Below are positions 34,900-43,217 of a DNA stretch of 64,000 nucleotides, piece after piece. Positions within the stretch are counted from its first letter, which is position 1. Every line of letters begins with the position of its first letter. Made by a program: the position numbers and the translations under genes. The notes under the pieces were generated by a model. It was not told the DNA's origin and did no database searches. It saw only the letters and a list, made by a program, of their open reading frames with translations. Source of the stretch: Autumnicola tepida (GTDB taxonomy: Bacteria; Bacteroidota; Bacteroidia; Flavobacteriales; Flavobacteriaceae); assembly GCF_031846485.1 (NCBI RefSeq), contig NZ_JAVRHQ010000007.1, forward strand, positions 1-64,000, written 5' to 3'.

Positions 34900-34911
34900 C
34901 GACTAAAGACT
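34891..34911. repeat. right inverted repeat of the S23-type element
   Basis: AAAAACTAACGACTAAAGACT, inverted partner of 34401-34421 with one mismatch. It overlaps the last codons of the decayed S23-type gene. Confidence 0.6.
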
Positions 34912-35000
34912 CGATTATATTTAGCAAAGATTTCTCTTTCTAAAATTGAAACTCTTAAACTTTGTTAGTTATGCATGAAGATGCTATTCCCGTCTATCGT

Positions 35001-35016
35001 CTAACGACTAAAGACT
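35001..35016. repeat. third copy of the CTAACGACTAAAGACT repeat
   Basis: An exact 16-bp direct copy of 34896-34911. With the following bases it also forms a GACTAAA/TTTAGTC hairpin (35006-35026) that overlaps the lepA stop codon. Confidence 0.55.
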
Positions 35017-35020
35017 ATTT

Positions 35021-36817
35021 TTAGTCATTTAGCTTTAAAACTGCCATAAATGCTTCCTGAGGAATTTCCACATTTCCTACCTGGCGCATACGTTTTTTAC
35101 CTTTTTTCTGCTTTTCCAGAAGTTTACGTTTACGGGAAATATCCCCCCCGTAACATTTAGCGGTTACATCTTTACGCAATGCTTTCACAGTTTCACGGGC
35201 AATGATCTTCGCACCGATAGCTGCCTGGATCGGGATGTCGAATTGTTGCCTTGGGATAAGTTCCTTCAGCTTTTCACACATTTTCTTTCCAATATCGTAG
35301 GCATTGTCAATATGCAGCAAGGCAGAAAGTGCATCTACTGTATTTCCGTTTAAAAGCACATCTACTTTTACCAGCTTGGACTGGCGCATTCCAATGGGGG
35401 AATAATCAAAAGAAGCATATCCGCGGGAAACCGTTTTTAAGCGATCGTAAAAATCGAATACAATTTCTGCCAGCGGCATATCAAAACTCAGCTCCACCCT
35501 TTCTGTGGTAAGGTAAGTTTGGTTCGTGATTTCCCCTCTTTTTTCAATACAAAGGGACATTACGTTCCCTACATAATCTGCTTTGGTAATAATGGTGGCT
35601 TTGATAAACGGTTCCTCTACACGGTTTAAAGTGGAAGGTTCCGGCAAATCTGAAGGGTTATTCACCAGGATCACTTCATCTGGTTCTTTGTTGGTATAGG
35701 CATGGTAGGAAACGTTGGGAACAGTGGTAATCACCGTCATATCAAATTCCCGTTCCAGTCTTTCCTGGATGATCTCCAGGTGAAGCATTCCCAGGAAGCC
35801 ACAACGGAAACCAAAGCCAAGAGCGGCAGAACTTTCCGGAGTAAATACCAGCGAAGCATCGTTAAGCTGAAGTTTTTCCATAGAAGCTCTCAACTCTTCA
35901 TAATCCTCGGTATCCACAGGATAAATTCCCGCGAAAACCATTGGCTTAACGTCTTCAAATCCCGGTACGGCTTCGGTTGTTGGATTTTTAGCATCGGTAA
36001 TGGTATCACCAACTTTTACCTCTTTGGCTTCTTTGATCCCGGTGATGAGGTATCCCACATCGCCGGTTTTTATTTCATTTTTTGGCTGCTGTTTAAGCCG
36101 CAGGGTACCCACCTCATCAGCCGAATAATTTTTATCTGTAGCGACAAATTTTATATTCTGTCCTTTTTTAATGGTCCCGTTAATCACACGGAAAAAAGTT
36201 TCCACTCCGCGAAAAGGATTATAAACCGAATCAAAGATCAATGCCCTAAGCGGGGCGTCCACTTTTCCCGATGGCGCCGGAATACGCGTAATAATGGCAT
36301 CCAGGATTTCCTGTATTCCAAGCCCGGTTTTTGCACTTGCCGGGATAATATCTGATGGATCGCAGCCCAGTAAATCCACAATATCATCGGTCACTTCTTC
36401 AGGATTTGCACTGGGAAGATCTACTTTATTCAGCACCGGGATAATTTCAAGATCGTTTTCCAGCGCCAGGTAAAGGTTGGAGATAGTCTGTGCCTGAATA
36501 CTTTGCGCGGCATCAACAACAAGCAAAGCGCCTTCGCAGGCAGCGATAGACCTGGAAACTTCGTAAGAAAAATCCACATGGCCGGGTGTATCAATCAAAT
36601 TCAGCACATAGCTTTCGCCTTCATGGAGATAATCCATCTGGATGGCGTGGCTTTTTATAGTAATCCCGCGCTCCCGTTCAAGGTCCATGTTGTCCAAAAG
36701 CTGTTCCTGTTTTTCACGATCGGTAACAGAACCGGTAAAATCCAGCAGGCGGTCGGCCAGGGTGCTTTTTCCGTGGTCAATATGGGCGATAATACAAAAG
36801 TTACGTATGTGCTTCAT
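35021..36817 (-). CDS. lepA: elongation factor 4 (LepA)
   Basis: Ribosome-associated translational GTPase of 598 residues that affects elongation or subunit maturation. The G1 motif AHIDHGKSTL (residues 11-20), the G3 DTPGHVDF and the G4 NKVDLP are intact, with the LepA-specific C-terminal domain ending KRMRQVGNVEIPQEAF. The ATG at 36817 gives MKHIRNFCIIAHIDHGKS. There are no odd features. The 3' end abuts a repeated sequence. Confidence 0.97.
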   Translation of the reverse strand: MKHIRNFCIIAHIDHGKSTLADRLLDFTGSVTDREKQEQLLDNMDLERERGITIKSHAIQMDYLHEGESYVLNLIDTPGHVDFSYEVSRSIAACEGALLVVDAAQSIQAQTISNLYLALENDLEIIPVLNKVDLPSANPEEVTDDIVDLLGCDPSDIIPASAKTGLGIQEILDAIITRIPAPSGKVDAPLRALIFDSVYNPFRGVETFFRVINGTIKKGQNIKFVATDKNYSADEVGTLRLKQQPKNEIKTGDVGYLITGIKEAKEVKVGDTITDAKNPTTEAVPGFEDVKPMVFAGIYPVDTEDYEELRASMEKLQLNDASLVFTPESSAALGFGFRCGFLGMLHLEIIQERLEREFDMTVITTVPNVSYHAYTNKEPDEVILVNNPSDLPEPSTLNRVEEPFIKATIITKADYVGNVMSLCIEKRGEITNQTYLTTERVELSFDMPLAEIVFDFYDRLKTVSRGYASFDYSPIGMRQSKLVKVDVLLNGNTVDALSALLHIDNAYDIGKKMCEKLKELIPRQQFDIPIQAAIGAKIIARETVKALRKDVTAKCYGGDISRKRKLLEKQKKGKKRMRQVGNVEIPQEAFMAVLKLND

Positions 36818-37094
36818 GGGTCTTTTTCATAGCTGATTATGATAAAATAATCAACATCATTTAAGTTGACAAATATAGTTTATTTAGAAGTTTTTAAAGA
36901 ATATTTCTAAGTAGCGCAAAACTTAGATAATTTTTCTTCAGTTTTAAAGATCATCCATTTTCCTACTTTAGGTATTTTTTTATAAAAGTGTTTGGTTATT
37001 ATTAAAAAATAAACATACTTTGTAATGTTTGCTTCTTAATTTTAATAAAGATTTCAAATTTTCATCAGTTGAAAAGATGTCTTTTACAGAAAAA
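36818..37094. other. AT-rich intergenic stretch
   Basis: No credible gene, RNA or clean promoter was found between lepA and the decayed kinase-like sequence. Confidence 0.4.
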
Positions 37095-37491
37095 TTATGG
37101 GCAGGTATCAGGGCAAAATAGAGGAGCAACAAAAATTAGTGGGAGTTGTTCAGCTTAGCGGCAAAGAAAGTCTTTGAAATAACAGAATGAGGATATTAAT
37201 GCCTGGGAGATTTAAAGATTTATAAAACATGCTAATATGTGGTAAAAATCAATCTCTAACCAGATGTTATTATTCTGATGGGCCCGGAAATCAGGTTTTT
37301 AAATATTTGGAAGAGGAACTTCAAAATCTATTAGTACTTTTCCGTTTAAATAGGTTTTGGAAAAGTTAGTGAATCGGCCTTCAGAAATGTCAAATGTGGC
37401 AATTTTGGATGCTGCAGCTTTGATGGATTCTAATGTAATTTCATCAGAACATAGAAAATTAAAAAGAAGAGAATATAAATTATATCCTTAA
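37095..37491 (+). pseudogene. relic of a ROK/ASKHA-type sugar kinase
   Basis: No open frame spans this stretch, but translated fragments line up with the C-terminal part of ROK-type proteins across changing frames. They are ELFSLAAKKVFEITE (37143-37187), INL-stop-PDVIILMG (37248-37283, compare the usual VNLLNPDVIILGG), GNQVFKYLEEELQNLL in the next frame, and SNVAILDAAALMDSN to a TAA at 37489-37491 (compare the usual AxxLGAAAL). Several stops and frameshifts are present. It ends 15 nt before the transporter ATG, so it was probably part of that operon once. The assignment is by eye; other ASKHA kinases are possible. Confidence 0.45.
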
Positions 37492-37506
37492 AATTATCCT
37501 CAAAAA

Positions 37507-38799
37507 ATGGCAAATTCAGTTGCAACAGAAAATGGCAGGTCCACACAATACACAGAAAGTACCAGTCGCTCCATCATCATAATTGGGGCATTATTCTTTA
37601 TTTTTGGTTTCGTAACCTGGCTGAATTCGCTATTAATCCCTTACCTGGAAATTGCCTGCGAACTAACCAAATTCCAGTCCTTTTTCGTCACCTTTGCCTT
37701 CTACATTGCTTACGTGGTCATGGCGCCCATTTCCACGCGCACGCTAAACAAACTTGGCTTTAAAAAAGGAATGTCTGTAGCCTTAATAATTATGGCTTTT
37801 GGGGCACTGCTCTTTATTCCCGCGGCCATTTCCCGCACTTATCTCCTGTTTCTTTCAGGATTGTTTATTATGGGCAGCGGATTGGCAATTTTACAAACCG
37901 CCTCTAATCCTTATGTGACTATTGTGGGTCCTGCGGAAAGTGCCGCCAAAAGGATTAGTATTATGGGGATTTGCAATAAACTTGCCGGTGCCATTGCGCC
38001 TATTTTGATCGGTTTCTTTTTACAACTTGAAAAAGCCGACGAATTGCGATCTGATGTCGCTAATTTATCTGCTTCAGAAAGAATTTCCGAATTAGACGCC
38101 ATGGCAATGCGCGTGATCCCTCCGTATATAGGCATTATAATCGTTTTACTGATTTTAGCCTTTTGGGTCTATAAATCCAGTTTACCTGAAGTTGATACAG
38201 ACGAAGAAGACGAATCCCTTAGTTCCACAAATGCCGGAAAGAAAAGCGTTTTTGATTTTCCGCATGTAATCCTGGGTGTGATCACCCTTTTTATTTACGT
38301 GGGAGTAGAAGTAATAGCTGCAGACAGTATTATTAGTTACGGCGCTTCACAGGGAATCGCGCTAACCACGGCCAAATATTTTGCCACCGGCACAATGGTG
38401 GCAATGGTTATTGGATATATTATAGGAATTATAAGTATCCCCAAATTTATAACACAGGAAAATGCCCTACGGGTATCTGCGGTGTTGGGAGTAATTTTTG
38501 CCTTATTGGCCATTTTTACCAGTGGTTATATTTCCCTGGCCTTTATTGCCTTACTCGGTTTGGCAAACTCACTCATGTGGCCGGCCATTTGGCCAATGGC
38601 CCTGGCAGATGTTGGAAGATTTACAAAGGCCGCCTCTTCTTTATTGGTAATGGGAATTGCCGGAGGAGCAATTGTTCCACTGGCGTACGGAGCGCTGGCT
38701 GAAAACTGGAATCCGCAGGAAGCGTACTGGATCTTAATTCCATGTTATTTGTTTATTCTTTATTTCGCGGTATCTGGATATAAAATCAGGAAAGCATGA
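37507..38799 (+). CDS. FucP/NagP-type sugar MFS transporter
   Basis: A 430-residue inner-membrane symporter of the FucP branch of the major facilitator superfamily. About 12 helices are visible, with the family motif FFIFGFVTWLNSLLIPYLE in helix 1 and LQTASNPYVTIVGP after helix 4. Neighbours (GH20, MurQ) suggest GlcNAc or MurNAc as the substrate, like NagP or the Tannerella MurT type, but this is inference. The gene overlaps the creatininase-family gene by 4 nt (ATGA), so they are co-translated. Upstream is a decayed kinase-like sequence. Confidence 0.9.
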   Translation: MANSVATENGRSTQYTESTSRSIIIIGALFFIFGFVTWLNSLLIPYLEIACELTKFQSFFVTFAFYIAYVVMAPISTRTLNKLGFKKGMSVALIIMAFGALLFIPAAISRTYLLFLSGLFIMGSGLAILQTASNPYVTIVGPAESAAKRISIMGICNKLAGAIAPILIGFFLQLEKADELRSDVANLSASERISELDAMAMRVIPPYIGIIIVLLILAFWVYKSSLPEVDTDEEDESLSSTNAGKKSVFDFPHVILGVITLFIYVGVEVIAADSIISYGASQGIALTTAKYFATGTMVAMVIGYIIGIISIPKFITQENALRVSAVLGVIFALLAIFTSGYISLAFIALLGLANSLMWPAIWPMALADVGRFTKAASSLLVMGIAGGAIVPLAYGALAENWNPQEAYWILIPCYLFILYFAVSGYKIRKA

Positions 38800-39569
38800 G
38801 ACCATATTTGTTATCAGAAAATAGCTGGAAAGCTATTAAAGACGAAGAAATTGAAGTAGCTGTTTTGCCATGGGGAGCAACCGAAGCTCATAATTATCAC
38901 CTGCCTTACGGCACCGATAATTACCAGATTGAAGCCATAGCCGCAGAAGCAGGAAAGTTGGCCTGGGAAAAAGGTGCAAAACTAAAGATCCTGCCCAATA
39001 TTCCCTTGGGCGTAAATACCGGCCAGGCAGATATTAAGCTTGATTTAAACTTAAATCCAAGTACACAACTGGCGATATTAGCTGATATTATTGAAGTTTT
39101 AAACCGCCAGGGAATTTATAAGCTAATCCTGCTTAATGGCCACGGCGGAAATAATTTCAAACCACTTCTAAGGGAGTTAGGACTGAAATATCCAAAAATG
39201 CTGCTGCTTGCTACCAATTTTTTTCAGGTTGTAGATAAATATGAATTTTTTGAAGAAAAAGGAGACCATGCAGATGAAATGGAAACAAGTTTGATGCTTC
39301 ATTTGAAACCGGAACTGGTTTCAGATTTAAAAGAAGCGGGGAGTGGCACAGAACGAAAATCTAAAATTACAGGAATAAGAGAGGGCTGGGCGTGGGCAGA
39401 GAGGCAATGGTCTATGGTTAGTGAAGATACCGGAATAGGAAATCCAAAGAAGGCTACTAAGGAAAAGGGAGAGCAATTTTTTAATGCGGTTTGTCGAAAA
39501 TTAGCAGGATTGTTCGTGGAGGTTTCTGAAGTTGAAATAGATAAAAGATATGATACACCCCAGAAGTAA
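38796..39569 (+). CDS. creatininase-family amidohydrolase
   Basis: A 257-residue cytosolic metal hydrolase. The family metal ligands are visible in PWGATEAHNYHLPYGTDN (Glu, His, Asp), LLNGHGGNN and the Glu of HADEMETSLML. Creatininase-family enzymes open cyclic amides or hydrolyse amides, and true creatininase is only one activity. It starts inside the stop of the sugar transporter (ATGA) and precedes a GH20 gene by 19 nt, so its substrate is likely an amino-sugar derivative. Creatinine itself is unlikely. No specific reaction can be claimed. Confidence 0.85.
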   Translation: MRPYLLSENSWKAIKDEEIEVAVLPWGATEAHNYHLPYGTDNYQIEAIAAEAGKLAWEKGAKLKILPNIPLGVNTGQADIKLDLNLNPSTQLAILADIIEVLNRQGIYKLILLNGHGGNNFKPLLRELGLKYPKMLLLATNFFQVVDKYEFFEEKGDHADEMETSLMLHLKPELVSDLKEAGSGTERKSKITGIREGWAWAERQWSMVSEDTGIGNPKKATKEKGEQFFNAVCRKLAGLFVEVSEVEIDKRYDTPQK

Positions 39570-39588
39570 CCGCTTTTAATATTTAACT

Positions 39589-41208
39589 ATGAAAACAAAA
39601 TTCCCAACTCGCTTTTTCTATTACCTCTTGACCTCAGTGCTTACGATTTCCTGCTCAGGCTTAAAAAACACTCCTGAAGTCATTTCAGCTGAAACAGAAA
39701 CACCAGCTCTAATTCCTTCTCCTCAATTGGTGAAATGGGGTACAAATTCGTATAGAATTCCGCAGAAAAATATTATTTGCTATAATTGGGGCAGTGAAAA
39801 ATCTGTACAATGGCTGCAACAGCTTTTAAGCGTATCAAATATTGATTCAGAAGTTACCGAAGGCGAAAATTGTGGAAACTGGAAACTGGCTTTAAACACC
39901 TCGCTGCAGGGAGAATTGGGAGAAGAAGGTTATAAACTTACCATTAACTCTGATGGAATACATATTCAGGCAGCGGCAGAAGCTGGATTGTTCTACGGCA
40001 TTCAAAGCCTTAGACAGTTTTTCCCGGCTGGAATAGAAAAGGCGGTTTCTAATCAAGATATTGCTTTGCGTTATGCTGAAATTACAGATAAACCCAGGTT
40101 TTCCTGGCGTGGCTCTATGGTGGATATTGCCCGAAGCTTTTTTGGATTGGAATATCTTAAAAACCATGTAGACCGTATGGCTTTGTACAAACTCAACCGA
40201 CTTCACCTTCATCTTACCGATGACCAGGGCTGGCGCATAGAAATAAAGTCGAAGCCCGCCTTAACTGAAATTGGTTCCAAAAGTTCTACAGATGGAGGAA
40301 ATTCAGGGTTTTTAACCCAGAAAGAATACAAGGAACTGCAGGATTACGCCCTGGCCCGTAATATTATTATTGTACCTGAAGTGGATATGCCCGGCCACAT
40401 TTATGCCGCATTGCGTTCTATACCTGAAATAAATTGCGACGATTATTCCAATCTTTCTCCTGCAAGGGCCACGCCACCCGAAGCATACACCGGTCCGCAG
40501 GTAGGCTGGAGTAAATTCTGCCTTGAAAAACCGGAGGTGGTTTATAATTTTGTTTCCGAAGTGATAGGCGAACTTGCAGGCATTACTAAAGGCCCGTGGA
40601 TACATATTGGAGGAGACGAGATTGACGATCCGCTTTACGAAGAATTTGTGGTAAAGGCAGACTCTATTGTTCAGCAGTACGGAAAAACATCTATAGGTTG
40701 GGAAGAAGTCACTAAAGGAAAAGTTAGCAATTCTTTAATTAGTCAGGAATGGCACGGCGAGGTGGAAAGCGTGGTAAAAAATCTGCGAACCATAGAATCT
40801 ATTTGTTCCAGCTTTTACCTTGACCACGCGAATGTTCCCGGCCAGGAAAACACCAATAACTGGTGTAAAGAAGATGGAGTTTCTATACAGGATGTGTATA
40901 ATTACAGATCCAGGAATCCAAATGCAATAGGAGTGGAGGCCGCGGTCTGGACAGAATATGTTTTGAACGATGAAATGCTGGATAACAGGTTCTGGCCAAG
41001 ATTAATAGCGGTTGCTGAAGTTGCGTGGAGTCCGGAAGATGATCTTGATTTTAATGATTTTAAGGAACGCTTGTCAAAACAAAGTGAACGGATTAAAAAC
41101 ATGGGAATTCACCATTTTGCCACTCCTGGTATTAACTGGTCTGGAAATACAATATCGCCAACTGCAACTTCTGTTTTTTTAGATTTTGTACCAAATTCTA
41201 ATTATTAA
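39589..41208 (+). CDS. GH20 beta-N-acetylhexosaminidase lipoprotein
   Basis: Removes terminal beta-GlcNAc or GalNAc from glycans by substrate-assisted catalysis. Length is 539 residues. The lipobox TISC puts lipidated Cys22 in the envelope. An N-terminal GH20b domain (about 40-165) precedes the barrel. Key motifs are HLHLTDDQGWR (residues 206-216), PEVDMPGH and the catalytic pair D343-E344 in HIGGDE. It lies in the transporter-creatininase-GH20-MurQ run, consistent with processing of chitooligosaccharides or peptidoglycan fragments before uptake. Confidence 0.95.
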   Translation: MKTKFPTRFFYYLLTSVLTISCSGLKNTPEVISAETETPALIPSPQLVKWGTNSYRIPQKNIICYNWGSEKSVQWLQQLLSVSNIDSEVTEGENCGNWKLALNTSLQGELGEEGYKLTINSDGIHIQAAAEAGLFYGIQSLRQFFPAGIEKAVSNQDIALRYAEITDKPRFSWRGSMVDIARSFFGLEYLKNHVDRMALYKLNRLHLHLTDDQGWRIEIKSKPALTEIGSKSSTDGGNSGFLTQKEYKELQDYALARNIIIVPEVDMPGHIYAALRSIPEINCDDYSNLSPARATPPEAYTGPQVGWSKFCLEKPEVVYNFVSEVIGELAGITKGPWIHIGGDEIDDPLYEEFVVKADSIVQQYGKTSIGWEEVTKGKVSNSLISQEWHGEVESVVKNLRTIESICSSFYLDHANVPGQENTNNWCKEDGVSIQDVYNYRSRNPNAIGVEAAVWTEYVLNDEMLDNRFWPRLIAVAEVAWSPEDDLDFNDFKERLSKQSERIKNMGIHHFATPGINWSGNTISPTATSVFLDFVPNSNY

Positions 41209-41280
41209 ACTATTTTAGATAATTTTGCCGGCTGCATTGATCCTCAAATAAATAGTTGAGGGAGCGATATATTGATTAAA

Positions 41281-42096
41281 ATGGAAAAAAAATTTACTGA
41301 TACTGAAAAAACGTCCAGGTATGACGATTTGGAAAAAATGAGCACTGGGACTCTTTTAAGTAATATAAACAGGGAAGATAAAACAGTTGCTGAAAGCGTC
41401 GCCAGGCAAATTCCCGCAATAGAAAATTTGGTAGATGAGATCACCTCAAAAATGAAAATCGGGGGAAGGCTTTTTTATATTGGTGCGGGAACAAGCGGAA
41501 GATTGGGTGTACTTGATGCATCAGAATGCCCGCCAACTTTTGGCGTATCAGATCAAATGGTCATAGGGCTAATAGCAGGAGGGGATACCGCACTTAGAAA
41601 TGCGGTGGAAAATGCCGAGGATGATATGGATCAGGCCTGGAAAGATCTTCAGAAATATGAAATATCAGAAAAAGATATTTTGGTGGGAATTGCCGCTTCT
41701 GGTACAACTCCGTATGTAATAGGCGGAATAAAAGAAGCTAGGAAACAGGGAATCTCTACCGGTTGCATTACCTGTAGCTCCGGAAGCCCGCTGGCAGAAG
41801 CCTCAGAATTTCCGATTGAAGTAATCACCGGCCCCGAATTTGTAACAGGAAGTACCAGGATGAAGGCCGGCACAGCTCAAAAAATGGTTTTGAATATGAT
41901 TTCTACGAGTGTAATGATAAAATTGGGAAGAGTAAAGGGCAATAAAATGGTGGATATGCGGCTTTCCAACAAAAAACTGGTTGACCGCGGTACACGAATG
42001 ATTATGGATGAGTTAAATGTTGATGAAAATGAAGCGGCAAGGTTACTTAAGCAATTCGGCAGTGTGAGGGAGGTAATTGCCAACAGTCAAATTTAA
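41281..42096 (+). CDS. murQ: N-acetylmuramic acid 6-phosphate etherase
   Basis: Cleaves the lactyl ether of MurNAc-6-phosphate to GlcNAc-6-phosphate and D-lactate. It has 271 residues from ATG 41281 (a TTG three codons earlier is not used). Signature segments are GAGTSGRLGVLDASECPPTFG and GSTRMKAGTAQKMVLN, with an SIS domain in the middle. The protein is complete. Its presence implies a MurNAc or anhydroMurNAc kinase, which is not intact in this window. It follows GH20 by 72 nt. Confidence 0.95.
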   Translation: MEKKFTDTEKTSRYDDLEKMSTGTLLSNINREDKTVAESVARQIPAIENLVDEITSKMKIGGRLFYIGAGTSGRLGVLDASECPPTFGVSDQMVIGLIAGGDTALRNAVENAEDDMDQAWKDLQKYEISEKDILVGIAASGTTPYVIGGIKEARKQGISTGCITCSSGSPLAEASEFPIEVITGPEFVTGSTRMKAGTAQKMVLNMISTSVMIKLGRVKGNKMVDMRLSNKKLVDRGTRMIMDELNVDENEAARLLKQFGSVREVIANSQI

Positions 42097-42231
42097 TCCC
42101 TTTCTCGCTAAGAGTAATTTCCTGGATTGAATTGATTTATAAAGTAGTTTTCCGATTCATGCTGGTGGCATTGCCTTATGGTTATAGATTCAATTCATTA
42201 TTTTAAATACAACCTCTGGTAAATATTGAAT

Positions 42232-42987
42232 TTATAATATTTTTATGCCAGACTCGGAATATTTTTCCAAAAAGGGATCAACAGGTTTTAATTCGGTTAC
42301 TAAAGTATCAACTGCATTTATTTCACAAATTTTAAACCGGTTTGATGTATTTAGCTTCTGTGATATGGTAAGTGATACCAATTTTTTAGATGCTTTAACC
42401 ATGGCTTTCTTCATTTGTGCGATCTCCCAGTCTATCTCTGTAATACCTTTTTCAATATCTACATATCCAGTACCTAAGAAGCAAATATCTGCTGTGATTT
42501 CAGATAAACTATTTATTGAACTTCCACCTGTGGCGAGTTGGGATCCCGATGATAATTTTCCTCCAATAAGATGAACATCAATATATTTTGATGAATGGTT
42601 CAGTAATTCAACAGCCATAGGGAGGCTAGGAGTAAAGAATGTAAGTTCCATTTTTTTTGGAAGCAATTTGGCTAGTTCTAAATTGGTTGAGCCCCCGCTA
42701 ATTAAAATTACGTCCCCGTGCTCTAAAAGTGAGATTCCTTTTTTCGCAATTATAAATTTATTCTCATATTCATAAATTTCCCTTGTATGGTCTGATTCTA
42801 TATTAAAGCCATTGGATACTGCTCCACCATGAACCTTTTTTAAAAGCTTTTCTTTATCCAATTCTATAAGATCTCTGCGCACCGTATCCATAGAAACATT
42901 CAGGATGTGTGCCAGGTCACTCAAAAGAACCCTGTTATGTAAATGTACTTCTTGTAATATAATTTGATGGCGTTCCGCTTTTTTCAT
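42232..42987 (-). CDS. DeoR/GlpR-family transcriptional repressor
   Basis: A 251-residue repressor with an N-terminal winged helix-turn-helix (residues about 20-58, LSDLAHILNVSMDTVRRDLIELD) ending KVHGGAV, and a C-terminal sugar-phosphate-sensing DeoRC domain. Such proteins respond to phosphorylated sugars. It is convergent with murQ and divergent from susC, with 230 nt between their starts, so it probably controls the SusC/SusD genes and perhaps the amino-sugar genes. The effector may be an amino-sugar phosphate, which is inferred. Confidence 0.88.
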   Translation of the reverse strand: MKKAERHQIILQEVHLHNRVLLSDLAHILNVSMDTVRRDLIELDKEKLLKKVHGGAVSNGFNIESDHTREIYEYENKFIIAKKGISLLEHGDVILISGGSTNLELAKLLPKKMELTFFTPSLPMAVELLNHSSKYIDVHLIGGKLSSGSQLATGGSSINSLSEITADICFLGTGYVDIEKGITEIDWEIAQMKKAMVKASKKLVSLTISQKLNTSNRFKICEINAVDTLVTELKPVDPFLEKYSESGIKIL

Positions 42988-43158
42988 CTATTTTTTGATA
43001 ATCAGTCAACTTGTAAAGTGTTAACTATTGTTTAATAATATTGTCATTTAAATATCTTCACTTTCCTTATTAAAAAATAAAAATGCAATAAAAAACAGCA
43101 TTTTTGAATAATGACTACATCAATAATCGCAAAAATGAAGATAACCTGCAAGTTTAAA

Positions 43159-43189
43159 TTGCTTTTAATGAATTATTATAATAAGTTTG
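43159..43189 (+). promoter_or_regulatory. promoter of susC
   Basis: TTG at 43159-43161, a 20-nt spacer and TAAGTTTG at 43182-43189 form a good flavobacterial promoter 28 nt before the ATG. It lies in the divergent deoR-susC region, where the repressor could bind. Confidence 0.65.
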
Positions 43190-43217
43190 TTTAAATGCTA
43201 ATTGTTAACGGAATATT

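Noticed and set aside
41189..41227. TAATTTTG before murQ as a full promoter
   Set aside because: The nearest TTTG is 31 nt upstream, outside the normal 17-23 nt spacing, so only a lone -7-like box is present.
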